DNA of 64,000 nt from Spirosoma endbachense (GCF_010233585.1 NZ_CP045997.1:4903284-4967283), one strand, 5' to 3'; positions 53,965 to 63,098 are shown, numbered from the stretch's first letter. The notes: generated by a model from the sequence alone, not told the origin. Numbers and translations: made by a program.

Positions 53965-55245
53965 ATGAACCGTCTATTACTTCCATTTTTTGTTCTGCTG
54001 CTGCTCGCACCAGAGCTGCACGCACAGGTGCAATATGCCACCGAATCGCCCAGGGTAGATGATGTGAACGACCGTGACGTGTCTATACAGCGTGTTGAGC
54101 TAACGGCCCAATACACAGTCATTTACATGAAGTTTGAAGCCAGTCAGCGAGGCTCATTAGGCCGCGATCTGCCTTTCATCATCCCAATGCCCAATGGGAG
54201 AGGAGGAAAGATAGAGTCTGGCAACAACATTGGTTTTCAGCCAACATCACGATTGTATGTCAATGAGGGCGAACGATCGTATAAATTTATTCGGGCCGAG
54301 AATATTCCCCTCGAAACCCGTCGGCGGGTTCAGCCGGGTGAACGGGTAGATTTTGTCGCCTATTTTGAACGGATCGATCCCGGATATACTACGTTCGATT
54401 TGTTTGAATGTAAAGACGGTGGTGGTTATGTGTGTTTCAATTTCTGGGGAGTTCACATCATCAATCCGCCTAAAAAGACCTACTCACAACGAACACCCAA
54501 GCCACAGGTTCAGCCAAAACCGCAGCAACCACAACAACCACGCTATCAGCCCCGGACATCGCCTGGCGCTGGAACACCCGACCCAACCCCGCCCGTAACA
54601 CAACCACAGGCAACTCCATCGGCTGTGGCAATTGGTGGGATTACGCGCGACGCCAAAACTAAGCAGCTAATGGGCGCAACGGTCAGTTTTCGGCTGCTAT
54701 CCGGCGCTGAGTCGGCCGGCGACGGCTCGGCTGATTCTGTTCGGAGTAATAAATCAACAGGAGCCTATACGATTCCAGTCGATCGGCGCGGTGTGTATAT
54801 TGTAACCGCTTCGGCGAAAGGCTATTTCAGCCAGAGCGATACCCTCGCAACGAATCGCGTCAATGTAAACCGGAATTTTGATCTGGTTCCAATTGAAGCC
54901 GGAGCTACCATTACGCTGAAAAATATTTATTTTAATGCTTCCCTGTTCGACCTTCAGCCTGAATCCTACCCTGAACTGGATCGACTCGTAACCGTAATGC
55001 AGCAGAATCCGACAATGACCATTCGGCTCGAAGGGCACACGGATACGGTTGGCGATTTCGATTCGAACGTTGAACTGTCCCGGAATCGGGTCAATGAAGT
55101 GAAGCGATACCTGGTGGCAAAAGGAGTCAGTGCGGGCCGAATCGATACAGTCGGTTATGGCCCATCGCGACCAATCAATAAGAATAAAAGCCTGAAGGAG
55201 CGTCCTGAAAATCGTCGGGTAGAAATGGTAATCATAAACGTATAA
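53965..55245 (+). CDS. OmpA-like peptidoglycan-binding protein with a carboxypeptidase-like domain
   Basis: 426 residues: a signal peptide (LLLAPELHAQ), an N-terminal beta domain (~20-165), a Pro/Gln-rich linker (PKPQVQPKPQQPQQPRYQPR), a carboxypeptidase-regulatory-like domain (GITRDAKTKQLMGATVSFRL) and a C-terminal OmpA domain (IYFNASLFDLQPESYPELDR, LEGHTDTVGDFDSNVELSRN). The conserved Asp and Arg for peptidoglycan binding are present (TVGDFD, ENRRVEM). It probably links the outer membrane to the cell wall. Confidence 0.88.
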   Translation: MNRLLLPFFVLLLLAPELHAQVQYATESPRVDDVNDRDVSIQRVELTAQYTVIYMKFEASQRGSLGRDLPFIIPMPNGRGGKIESGNNIGFQPTSRLYVNEGERSYKFIRAENIPLETRRRVQPGERVDFVAYFERIDPGYTTFDLFECKDGGGYVCFNFWGVHIINPPKKTYSQRTPKPQVQPKPQQPQQPRYQPRTSPGAGTPDPTPPVTQPQATPSAVAIGGITRDAKTKQLMGATVSFRLLSGAESAGDGSADSVRSNKSTGAYTIPVDRRGVYIVTASAKGYFSQSDTLATNRVNVNRNFDLVPIEAGATITLKNIYFNASLFDLQPESYPELDRLVTVMQQNPTMTIRLEGHTDTVGDFDSNVELSRNRVNEVKRYLVAKGVSAGRIDTVGYGPSRPINKNKSLKERPENRRVEMVIINV

Positions 55246-55349
55246 AACCTTGACAGCCGGTTTTCAGTTTACGGTTTCTGGTTTACTGGTAGCTAACTCA
55301 ACCGAATAACAGTTGGTAGCTAACCCGAAACCGTAAACTAAACCGGTCT
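55246..55349. repeat. Stop-to-start palindromic spacer G
   Basis: AGTTTACGGTTTC (55266-55278) pairs exactly with GAAACCGTAAACT (55327-55339), with CCGGTT/AACCGG outside. Inside, TGGTAGCTAAC occurs as a direct repeat (55287-55297 and 55314-55324). Confidence 0.7.
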
Positions 55350-56012
55350 ATGAAACCTGATTTCGATCTCGACGTTATCCTGAACCGAATCGAGCGGGCT
55401 ATTCAACCTTACCCAAAAGCCGCTATGTTTGAGCTGGCCGAGCGTGGTTATGATAGCCTGTTTGAACAACTAATTTCCTGTATTGTCTCCATTCGCACGC
55501 TTGACGAGACAACAATACCGGTTTCGCTAAAACTATTTGACGCTGCCCGAACCCCCGAACAACTTCTGGCACTTAACATACCTACGCTAACGGATTTACT
55601 ATACGGCACGACCTATCCGGATCAAAAGGCGTATACCATGCATGGCATTGCCGATCGTATAGTCAATGAATTTGGTGGAGAATTGCCCGCCGATTTTGCT
55701 ACGCTGATTTCGCTGAAGGGAGTTGGTCCAAAATGCGCAAACCTGGCCCTGGGCGTAGCAACAGGCCAGGCTGCGATCAGCGTCGATGTTCATGTACATC
55801 GGGTCGTAAACCGGTGGGGCTATGTACATACCAAACAGCCCGAACAAACGCTGAACGTGTTGGAAACACAAGTACCACGTGAACAGTGGGTAAATATCAA
55901 TCGGTTACTGATGCCTTTCGGAAAGCACATCTGTACCGGCACACTGCCTCATTGTTCAACCTGTCCTGTGCTGGCCTGGTGTGAGCAGGTAGGCGTGGAG
56001 CGGCATCGATAA
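55350..56012 (+). CDS. Endonuclease III-like DNA glycosylase (HhH-GPD, Fe-S)
   Basis: 220 residues. The helix-hairpin-helix LKGVGPKCANLALGVATGQA carries the catalytic Lys; ISVDVHVHRVVNRWG gives the catalytic Asp; four Cys in CTGTLPHCSTCPVLAWC (C-x6-C-x2-C-x5-C) bind the 4Fe-4S cluster. It excises oxidised pyrimidines and nicks abasic sites. Residues before the HhH (SCIVSIRTLDETTIPVSLKL) differ from textbook Nth (LLSAQATD), so it may be a divergent second copy; I leave the symbol blank. Confidence 0.88.
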   Translation: MKPDFDLDVILNRIERAIQPYPKAAMFELAERGYDSLFEQLISCIVSIRTLDETTIPVSLKLFDAARTPEQLLALNIPTLTDLLYGTTYPDQKAYTMHGIADRIVNEFGGELPADFATLISLKGVGPKCANLALGVATGQAAISVDVHVHRVVNRWGYVHTKQPEQTLNVLETQVPREQWVNINRLLMPFGKHICTGTLPHCSTCPVLAWCEQVGVERHR

Positions 56013-56024
56013 ACAACGAATTGG

Positions 56025-56573
56025 TTATTCTGTCTTTTTTGCTGCCAGCGATACCATATACTCTTTTAAGCTAGCCAGTGTATCGTGACATTCTTTATCG
56101 ATTTGCCGGTATAAATCAGCCTGTTGACGAACGGCCTGGTTTATTACAGCCGTGCTTTTTGGTTTATTATCGGAGGAGCGACTCATTTCTTCAGCAGTAG
56201 GGCTATCGGGTCGGACGGGTAGCGAAAGTCCATTACCTTCTGCGATGAGATCGGTTATGGTGGCCCGGTAGCGTCCAAACTTAGACTCAATGGTAAGCGT
56301 GTACCGGATTAGTTGATCGTCGATACGGTAGGCCGATTTGACAAATAGAATGTTATGCTCCTGATCGAATTGTTGCTCAGCATCGCTTTCGTTGGGGAAT
56401 TGCTGTGCCAGCCACGAGCGTGCCTGAGTAATGATTTGCTTCGTTGGGCGTGTTGCGTCAGGCAGACGTACTAACTCCTGGTATTGAACCTGTCCAAGGT
56501 CATTGGTTGGCAACTTGACCTGGGCTAGTACGTTAATTGACAACAATACTAGAAGTGGTATCAGAATTTTCAT
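56025..56573 (-). CDS. DUF4468-like secreted protein
   Basis: 182 residues: a signal peptide (LIPLLVLLSINVLAQ), then GQVQYQELVRLPDATRPTKQ, ARSWLAQQFPNE and IRYTLTIESKFGRYRATITD, the order of the DUF4468 'TBP-like fold' domain found in Bacteroidota secreted proteins. The C-terminal ~50 residues are helical. Function unknown. A likely -7 box TATCTTTG lies at 56692-56699. It converges on the glycosylase gene with only 12 bp between stops. Confidence 0.75.
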   Translation of the reverse strand: MKILIPLLVLLSINVLAQVKLPTNDLGQVQYQELVRLPDATRPTKQIITQARSWLAQQFPNESDAEQQFDQEHNILFVKSAYRIDDQLIRYTLTIESKFGRYRATITDLIAEGNGLSLPVRPDSPTAEEMSRSSDNKPKSTAVINQAVRQQADLYRQIDKECHDTLASLKEYMVSLAAKKTE

Positions 56574-56691
56574 TGTTTAGCAATATCGTTACAACCATGT
56601 GCCGAATCACAGCGCTTATTAAGCTGACTGACAGTTAGTTATAGGTATCTGGGCCAGAAACTTTATACAGAAGTTCGGTACTTCGAGGGTA

Positions 56692-56699
56692 CAAAGATA
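56692..56699 (-). promoter_or_regulatory. -7 promoter box of the DUF4468 gene
   Basis: Minus-strand TATCTTTG fits TAnnTTTG; the leader would be ~110 nt. Confidence 0.45.
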
Positions 56700-56751
56700 T
56701 AGTTTAAGGGCGTTTGCTAAACGATTTATCGATGATAATGGTACTTATTGA

Positions 56752-57264
56752 TTAGGTTGTAAGCGTTTCATCATCTACAGAAAGCCCTGCCTCAATCAGG
56801 CCATCCAGATCGAAACCTTGTGCATCGAGGTAATTTATGATGGCACGGGCATTGACACGGGCTGGGCCAACGCGGTAACCACTGTCTTTGCTTGAAGCAA
56901 TAACACCTTTAGTTGTAATAATGAGCGTTATAGGGTCAGCGTATAATTCAATATAGTCATTGCCCCGCGTTACTGTCACATCGATATCTTCATCCCAGGA
57001 ATAAGCCGATTTAAAACATTCGCGTGCTTCGTCATTGCTGATCGTTACTAGTTTCCGGAGTACGGGACGGACCAATTCAGGCGATAACTCATGCTCAAGC
57101 CGACTCCCTTCGTAACAAACCTTTACCTCCCCGCTTGTAATATCAACGGCTACTAGTTTAGCATTTCGGCTTTGGGCATCTGTGCCTTCAACCAGTACCT
57201 GTACCCGGCCACCTAAATAGCGAGCCAGTTCCTGGGCTGTTAAACCTGTAGTTCGTGTCTTCAT
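56752..57264 (-). CDS. Hypothetical cytosolic protein
   Basis: 170 residues from ATG 57264 (MKTRTTGLTAQELARYLGGR). The N-terminal half reads like a small beta barrel (QVLVEGTDAQSRNAKLVAVD). The middle carries a helical SNDEARECFKSAYSWDEDID and the end INYLDAQGFDLDGLIEAGLS. I do not recognise a domain. The style (xTAxELAxYLGxxV) occurs in Cytophagales proteins of mobile or phage-like context, but nothing mobile is adjacent. A possible -7 box TATTTTTG is at 57329-57336. Confidence 0.65.
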   Translation of the reverse strand: MKTRTTGLTAQELARYLGGRVQVLVEGTDAQSRNAKLVAVDITSGEVKVCYEGSRLEHELSPELVRPVLRKLVTISNDEARECFKSAYSWDEDIDVTVTRGNDYIELYADPITLIITTKGVIASSKDSGYRVGPARVNARAIINYLDAQGFDLDGLIEAGLSVDDETLTT

Positions 57265-57474
57265 TATGTATTTTGGGTAATATGTTGGTGTTTGGTATAA
57301 AAGAGTCATTTGTAATTCTTCAGTTAAACAAAAATAACATCTTAAGGTGTTACTAACTCAATCACTGTAGTATTTAAATGTATACATGATGAATTAGGAT
57401 TCATGCTGTTAATCTAATCAAGATACTTAAAATAAGAAGTATCCCAATTTTCTACTATGCACAAGTGTTATGGT
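57265..57474. other. Leader and gap upstream of the 57264 gene
   Basis: AT-rich. It holds the likely -7 box at 57329-57336 and nothing else I can support. Confidence 0.4.
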
Positions 57475-58060
57475 TTAAGCATGTGCACTTCCGGAATTTA
57501 CATCCATCAATTTATAATCGTACCGAAAAAGGCTTATTAGGCCTTCGAAAGTCAGTTTGATTCTGGAATGATCAAATTTTGTACCAAAAACCTCACTTGA
57601 GACCAGGGTTGAATAAAGAAAAAGTATTTGTATCTATCTTTTCGATAGAGGGTACCATCTTTGTTTACGGATATTTTAATGAGTAATGCATTTATAATCA
57701 GCTGATAGCTTTATGTAAATACTATAATTTGATATGCTGTTCTGTGCTCGTAGGTCATTTCCGGTAGTTGAAGTCTACAAGTATCTCGCCAGAAATAAAA
57801 TTTAATTTACTACCCGTACCAAATGCCTGGTCGATTTTACAGAAATAGACTACTTACTAAATTAAATAATGGTGATCGCTTTTCATTGGCTGTACCGGTA
57901 GAATAATCCCGTATTTATCCTCCGAAATAATGGTAAGCTAATCTGATGAAGAGTAAATTACCCTTGCGATCCGTCAACGCCTGGACCGTGAAGTTCTGCT
58001 CTAATTGGACCTGCTTTTCAATAAGCTACCCCGTATAATTTGAGGTATGTGGGGCAGATG
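57475..58060 (-). pseudogene. Probable decayed gene, unknown family
   Basis: No long frame survives, but protein-like pieces line up in order on the minus strand: LIEKQVQLEQNFTVQALTDR and KGNLLFIRLAYHYF (58025-57923); then, one base out of frame, EDKYGIILPVQPMKSDHHYL, two stops, and KIDQAFGTGSKLNFISGEIL (57922-57755); then SIEKIDTNTFSLFNPGL (about 57655-57600); then, shifted again, VFGTKFDHSRIKLTFEGLIS and LFRYDYKLMDVNSGSAHA ending in TAA at 57475. This fits one ~190-residue gene broken by frameshifts and stops. I cannot name the family, and short frames can mislead. Confidence 0.4.
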
Positions 58061-58081
58061 TCTTGCGAAAGTGACCTGTTT

Positions 58082-58119
58082 AAAACAAAAAAATGGTCCA
58101 GAATTGATTCTGGACCATT
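58082..58119 (-). terminator. Terminator of the PBP1A gene
   Basis: AATGGTCCAGAA (58092-58103) pairs exactly with TTCTGGACCATT (58108-58119) around loop TTGA. The A run before it gives the minus U tract. Confidence 0.88.
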
Positions 58120-58140
58120 AAGAGTCAATAGCACTTCGGT

Positions 58141-60735
58141 TTATAGCTGAGTTCCTGTTGTGTCGGGTGGAACGGTTGGTTCTGCGGGGGCGGGTGTTGT
58201 TGGTACGAAGGTAGAATCCCCTGGTTCACCGATGGCGGTTGAGTCAGTGGCCTCCGTGGTTTCTTCGTCGTCAGACGGGCCGCAGTTCAGGTAATTCTTT
58301 GAAATCGAGAACGCTGGTTTCGGGAAAGGTCCCTGCAAACTCTTAAATTTAGGATCTGCATAGACTTTTTCCAGGAATCGACCGACAAGTGGTAAAGCTG
58401 TTTTTGCTCCTTCGCCGAGGTCCGTTGAGCGAAAGTGAATGCTCCGGTCGTCGCCACCAACCCAGGCTCCTACTACTAATTTGTCGGATACACCAACAAA
58501 CCAGCCGTCGGAGTTATTGGAGGTCGTACCGGTTTTTGCGCCCATTTCATTGTGGTTTCTAAATAGCTCAAATGACCACAGGTTTTGTGATGTGCCGCCC
58601 GATTCCTGTAAGCCGCCCTGTAGCATATAGCGCATCAGGAAGGCCGACTCAGGACTTATAGCCCGTTTCGTTTTGGACGAGAACGTTTCAATAACGTTGC
58701 CATCCCGATCTTCAATACGCTGTACGATCATGGGGTCGATGGCTTCACCGTCGTTGATAAACGTACAATAAGCGCCAACAAGCTCGTAAAGCGATACGTC
58801 CGATGACCCTAGGCCGATAGATGGCACCGCATCCAGCTTGCTTTTAATGCCCATTCGATGGGCATACTGGGCCACCCGCTCCGGCGTAACCCGGTCCGTT
58901 AGTTGTGCCGTGATTGAGTTCACTGAACGGGCCAGTGCCCGGCGCAAGGTCATGTTGGAGTAGGTATAATAACCCGTTGAGTTGCGCGGCTCCCACACGT
59001 CCTCTTTTCCTTCGGCGTTGATAAACTCCTTGCGAAAGGGTCTATCCTCAATTCGGTCGCACGGACTTAAATTGACCAGAGAGTCATCGATGGCAGCCGT
59101 ATAAACAAACGGTTTAAAGGTTGAACCCGGTTGCCGTTTTCCCTGCTTAACGTGATCATACTTGAAATAATCGTAATCTAATCCACCAACCCACGCCCGG
59201 ATATAACCCGTGTGAGGGTCCATCGCGACCATGCCCGACTGTAAAAAATGTTTATAGTAGGCTATGGAATCATAGGGGGTCATCTGTGTAGAGTCATAAC
59301 CACGCTTGTTGGTCCAACTGAAAACTCTCATTTTGTACTTCACATTTTTCATGTAGTACATGATCGAGTCGGGGTAAAGCGGCATGAAACGACGGCTGAG
59401 TGTTTTGTAGCGTTCCGTGCGCTTGGCGACCGAATCGATAAAGCCTGGCAGTTCATTTCCATCTTCGTCAGTCCACGGATTCCGGCCTCGCCAGTGGTTA
59501 TCGAATGTCCGCTGCAACTGCTTCATTTTTTCACTGGTCGCATCTTCCGCGTATTTCTGCATGCGCGAATCCACAGTAGTAATGATGCGCAGCCCATCGG
59601 TGTAGAGGTCATAACCGTTTTCTTCTCCCCATTTCTTCACATAATCCTGAACGGCATTTTTCAGATAGCTGGCTGGACCAGAATACGGATTTTCGGGCGT
59701 GAAGTCCGTTCCTAACGGTAAAGTACTAATTGAGTCGGCCTGCGCTTTGGTCAGATAATTGTACTTCGCCATCTGTCCCAGAACAATGTTTCGGCGTTCT
59801 TTCGACCGTTCAGGGTTCTTAAGTGGATTGTAGCTTGTTGTTGCTTTCTGCAATCCGACCAGTACGGCTCCTTCCTGCACATTGAGGCTATCAGGCGCTT
59901 TGTTGAAAAATGTTCTGGCAGCGGTTTTCAGGCCAAACGCATTGCTGCCGAAATCTACCGTATTGAAATAGTAGGTAATAATTTCCTCTTTCGAAAAGTT
60001 TCGCTCCAGCTTAAGTGCCATCAGCCACTCTTTCGACTTGTAAATAATCTTGCGGATAAACGGAATCCGGGTCAACAGACCTGACCGGGTTTTTCGACGG
60101 GTCTTGAAGAGGTTTTTGGCTAACTGCTGCGTGATGGTCGAACCACCCCCATCGCGTCCTAATGTAAATACCGCCCGGCCAATGGCGCGAGGATCAACAC
60201 CACCATGCTCGTAGAAACGCACATCTTCGGTGGCAATCAAGGCATTGATCAACTGTTTCGGAATGTTCTCGTATTTGATCGGAGTCCGGTTTTCGGCATA
60301 AAACTTCCCGATCATTACGCCATCCTGCGAATAAATCTCCGACGACTGATTCAGCTTTGGGTTTTTCAACTCCTCTACACTGGGCATTTCGCCGGTCAGG
60401 TACAAGAAATTGTAGTTGAGCATGAACACATAAAGACCCAAAGCCAGTGCTGCCGTTAATCCACCTTTGATTCCATATTTCAGGTATGGATAATACCAGG
60501 CATCCGGATCAATGTACTGATGGATAAATGAGCGCAGACGGCCGCGATAGTCGCGGTAAGCTGTGACCCATGAATTGACCCGTTCTTCACCGGCGATTCG
60601 TGCGGTTTGCCGATAGATGTGTCGACCGACTCCGCGTCTGACATCGCCAAATTGCGCCCGGCGTTGTCGAATTCGTCGCCGAAACGCTCCAAACGCGTGC
60701 CGGACGGCGCGGAATCGCTCCCTATATTCACTCAT
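58141..60735 (-). CDS. Penicillin-binding protein 1A (bifunctional glycosyltransferase/transpeptidase)
   Basis: 864 residues. A ~85-residue Arg-rich cytosolic extension (FRRRIRQRRAQFGDVRRGVG) precedes the membrane helix (GGLTAALALGLYVFMLNYNF). The GT51 domain has ATEDVRFYEHGGVDPRAIGR (~168), GGGSTITQQLAKNLFKTRRK and KEEIITYYFNTVDFGSNAFG. The transpeptidase has SxxK in PGSTFKPFVYTAA (~538), SVNS and KTGTTSNNSDGWFVG (~733). The C-terminal tail is Thr/Glu/Pro-rich. It polymerises and crosslinks peptidoglycan. A -7 box TATATTTG lies at 60852-60859. Confidence 0.95.
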   Translation of the reverse strand: MSEYRERFRAVRHAFGAFRRRIRQRRAQFGDVRRGVGRHIYRQTARIAGEERVNSWVTAYRDYRGRLRSFIHQYIDPDAWYYPYLKYGIKGGLTAALALGLYVFMLNYNFLYLTGEMPSVEELKNPKLNQSSEIYSQDGVMIGKFYAENRTPIKYENIPKQLINALIATEDVRFYEHGGVDPRAIGRAVFTLGRDGGGSTITQQLAKNLFKTRRKTRSGLLTRIPFIRKIIYKSKEWLMALKLERNFSKEEIITYYFNTVDFGSNAFGLKTAARTFFNKAPDSLNVQEGAVLVGLQKATTSYNPLKNPERSKERRNIVLGQMAKYNYLTKAQADSISTLPLGTDFTPENPYSGPASYLKNAVQDYVKKWGEENGYDLYTDGLRIITTVDSRMQKYAEDATSEKMKQLQRTFDNHWRGRNPWTDEDGNELPGFIDSVAKRTERYKTLSRRFMPLYPDSIMYYMKNVKYKMRVFSWTNKRGYDSTQMTPYDSIAYYKHFLQSGMVAMDPHTGYIRAWVGGLDYDYFKYDHVKQGKRQPGSTFKPFVYTAAIDDSLVNLSPCDRIEDRPFRKEFINAEGKEDVWEPRNSTGYYTYSNMTLRRALARSVNSITAQLTDRVTPERVAQYAHRMGIKSKLDAVPSIGLGSSDVSLYELVGAYCTFINDGEAIDPMIVQRIEDRDGNVIETFSSKTKRAISPESAFLMRYMLQGGLQESGGTSQNLWSFELFRNHNEMGAKTGTTSNNSDGWFVGVSDKLVVGAWVGGDDRSIHFRSTDLGEGAKTALPLVGRFLEKVYADPKFKSLQGPFPKPAFSISKNYLNCGPSDDEETTEATDSTAIGEPGDSTFVPTTPAPAEPTVPPDTTGTQL

Positions 60736-60851
60736 GCGTTTTAATTCGGTAAGTTCTCGGTTATGGGATGATTAGTTACGACTAGGTCGAACATTGGCTC
60801 CCGGCAAATCTACCCAACCGGCAGACCGGTCGTCGAATCATCGCCGGGCCT

Positions 60852-60859
60852 CAAATATA
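60852..60859 (-). promoter_or_regulatory. -7 promoter box of the PBP1A gene
   Basis: Minus-strand TATATTTG fits TAnnTTTG, with a leader of ~110 nt. Confidence 0.5.
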
Positions 60860-60942
60860 ACGGATTTTCAGCCGATGTGATATACTAAAGCCCGGCTCTT
60901 AGAACAACCTGACTGATTCTGAATAGGTTATTTTTAATAAGG

Positions 60943-61000
60943 AAGACGGTGACAACAAGGATCATGGCTCTTCAGGCCTTTCCCTTGTTGTCACCGTCTT
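60943..61000. terminator. Terminator of msrB
   Basis: AAGACGGTGACAACAAGG (60943-60960) pairs exactly with 60983-61000, an 18-bp stem with a 22-nt loop. T runs are stronger on the plus side; it lies 19 bp after the msrB stop on the minus strand. Confidence 0.7.
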
Positions 61001-61019
61001 TTGTCGTCTTTTTGTGCCC

Positions 61020-61547
61020 CTATTTCTTCTCAAATGTCATGGCTACGCCGTTCATGCAGTAACGCAGACCTGTTGGCTTTGGGCCATCATCGAAGACATG
61101 GCCCAAATGGCCACCACAAACAGTACAAACAACCTCTGTCCGGACCATACCATAACTTTTGTCGCTGGCATCTTTAACCGCGTTCTTGGCAATGGGTGCA
61201 TAGAAGCTCGGCCAGCCTGTGCGGGAGTCAAACTTCGTATCCGACGAAAAAAGCGGATTGTGGCAGGCTGCGCAATAAAAAACGCCATGATCATGAATAT
61301 CATTTAACGGGCTGGTAAAGGCTCTTTCCGTACCGTGTTCGCGTAGAACAGCGTATTGATCAGGTGTCAGGATTTTTTTCCATTCGGCATCCGTTTTAAC
61401 GACCTTCCGACCGCCCGGCGGTTTCTCATCGGCAAGGCGCTTCGATTGGTCAACTGTTTGGTTCGATGCACTGGACGTCCAGGCGCCCAGATAAATGAAG
61501 CCTGTTAATAGCCAGGCTGGCAATAACAAAAGCAGGGTATTTTTCAT
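61020..61547 (-). CDS. msrB: Secreted peptide-methionine (R)-S-oxide reductase
   Basis: 175 residues starting at ATG 61547 with a signal peptide (LLLLLPAWLLTGFIYLGAW), so it works outside the cytosol. The MsrB domain has EHGTERAFTSPLN, zinc pairs in FYCAACHNPLF and VVCTVCGGHLGHVFDDGP, FDSRTGWPSFYAPI and the catalytic Cys in LRYCMNGVAMTFE. It repairs methionine-R-sulfoxide in envelope proteins. The electron donor is not encoded nearby. An in-frame longer start exists but adds no signal. Confidence 0.93.
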   Translation of the reverse strand: MKNTLLLLLPAWLLTGFIYLGAWTSSASNQTVDQSKRLADEKPPGGRKVVKTDAEWKKILTPDQYAVLREHGTERAFTSPLNDIHDHGVFYCAACHNPLFSSDTKFDSRTGWPSFYAPIAKNAVKDASDKSYGMVRTEVVCTVCGGHLGHVFDDGPKPTGLRYCMNGVAMTFEKK

Positions 61548-61697
61548 GAGTTGATTCGTGATAGCTGTACAAAAACGTACAGGAGTAGAGCAAATCTGGA
61601 TTTCAGGTTGACAGATTACTGACAACGTTGCGAACGTTTTGAACCGTTGGAAAATCTATCGCTGGTACTACTAAAACAATGAAAAAGAAGCTATCGT

Positions 61698-62513
61698 TCA
61701 GGCATCTACTGTTGCCATAGCCAACAAGGTTGTTAGTGTAGGCGTAGGGCTACCGCCCCGTTTTTCGACTGTTACAGCAAAGGCGTCGGCCCGTTCGATC
61801 GGGCGATTGAGCTGTTGAAGATACTTACTCGCGCTATTGGCTTCAAATACACCGGCATCGACCGGCTTTCCGCCTACGAGCGACCAAAGCTGATACTGCT
61901 GATCAGGCCGCAAGGGAGGAAGTGATCGGACCTCAACGGCTACCTGATGGGTTTTAGCATTCCAGAATACCAGCATATCACCATTTGGCGCTTTTTCGTT
62001 GCCACGTAATTCAAGCGTACGAGTGCCTGGTTGTTTAAACAAAGCCAAAGCCTGTTCATTTTCGGCCTGTCGTTCTTTGAATTGACCGATTTCCTTTTGC
62101 AGCGATCCATTCGCTGCTTGTAATTGAGCCAGAGTCTCCTGACCAGATCGTAGTTGCGACAGCAGGAAAAACGAAAAACCAAGCAGCAATAAGCCTACAG
62201 AAGCCGCAACTACCCAGGTTGTTTTGAAGGTTGGGCGATCTTTAGTAAGGTCAACAGGCATGGGCCGAATAATCGGCTCGGCAGTTTTCTCAAACGAAAG
62301 CTGAGCCATAATCTTTGATTTTAGCTCGGCAGGTGGTTCAACGCTATGTAGTAATGCGTAATTTTCTATCGAAAGACTTAATTGATCCAGTTCCTGTTGG
62401 ATCTCAGGGTAAATAGACGCCAGACAGTTAACCTCACGCCGTTCCTGGTCGCTCACCGCGCCCATAACGTAAGATTCCAGGATGCCAGACGCTAAATACT
62501 CCGGTATATTCAT
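61698..62513 (-). CDS. Anti-sigma factor, RskA-type
   Basis: 271 residues: an N-terminal sigma-binding helical domain (SGILESYVMGAVSDQERREV), one membrane helix (WVVAASVGLLLLGFSFFLL), a short coiled coil and a C-terminal RskA domain (AVEVRSLPPLRPDQQYQLWS, GGKPVDAGVFEANSASKYLQ). RskA-type proteins hold an ECF sigma factor at the membrane until proteolysis. It overlaps the sigma gene by 4 bp (ATGA), a sign of translational coupling. Confidence 0.9.
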   Translation of the reverse strand: MNIPEYLASGILESYVMGAVSDQERREVNCLASIYPEIQQELDQLSLSIENYALLHSVEPPAELKSKIMAQLSFEKTAEPIIRPMPVDLTKDRPTFKTTWVVAASVGLLLLGFSFFLLSQLRSGQETLAQLQAANGSLQKEIGQFKERQAENEQALALFKQPGTRTLELRGNEKAPNGDMLVFWNAKTHQVAVEVRSLPPLRPDQQYQLWSLVGGKPVDAGVFEANSASKYLQQLNRPIERADAFAVTVEKRGGSPTPTLTTLLAMATVDA

Positions 62514-63070
62514 GACTTAAATAATTGTTTTAATTCCTGCAATGCGGCACGAATTCTGGTTTTTACTGTTCCGAGGGGTAAATTCAATTCATCGGCGGCT
62601 TCTTCGTGCGTATAACCGCCGAAGTAAACCAGATCGATCAACTGCCTGCGTTCAGGCCGGAGTTGACTCACAACTTCCTTGATCCCGATGTGTTCGGGAT
62701 TAGGCTGCTCAGTGTTGTGCTGACGATCAACAATATGTACGTTCTCTTCGTCGGTTCGGATTGCGTTGGAGGGGGATGGCTGCGTTTTTCTGGCACGAAG
62801 CGCATCAATTGCCGTATTACGGGCTACATTCAGCATCCACGTAAATAACCGGCCTTTACTAGGGTCGTAAGCATCAAGGTTTTTCCAGATTTTTACAAAA
62901 ATGTCCTGTACAAGGTCCTGAGCGTGTTCATCGTCGCGGACGATGCGTAACACAACTCCGTAGAGAGCGGGCGAATATTGGTCGTACAGCCAATGGAAAG
63001 CCTGCTCATCGCGCCTGGTAAGCTTCTCGATTAAGACACTTTCCGATACTAAAGATGACTGACGTTTCAC
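62510..63070 (-). CDS. ECF-type RNA polymerase sigma factor (SigK-like)
   Basis: 186 residues. Region 2: FHWLYDQYSPALYGVVLRIV, DDEHAQDLVQDIFVKIWKNL and GRLFTWMLNVARNTAIDALR; region 4: LRPERRQLIDLVYFGGYTHE and LNLPLGTVKTRIRAALQEL. The combination with an RskA anti-sigma factor resembles SigK/RskA systems. The start is GTG 63070, with no better Met nearby; a -7 box at 63091-63098 gives a ~14-nt leader. Confidence 0.9.
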   Translation of the reverse strand: MKRQSSLVSESVLIEKLTRRDEQAFHWLYDQYSPALYGVVLRIVRDDEHAQDLVQDIFVKIWKNLDAYDPSKGRLFTWMLNVARNTAIDALRARKTQPSPSNAIRTDEENVHIVDRQHNTEQPNPEHIGIKEVVSQLRPERRQLIDLVYFGGYTHEEAADELNLPLGTVKTRIRAALQELKQLFKS

Positions 63071-63090
63071 ACAGGTATAGTTAGATGGGC

Positions 63091-63098
63091 CAAATATA
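63091..63098 (-). promoter_or_regulatory. -7 promoter box of the sigK-like gene
   Basis: Minus-strand TATATTTG fits TAnnTTTG just upstream of the GTG start. No consensus -33 box is seen. Confidence 0.5.
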
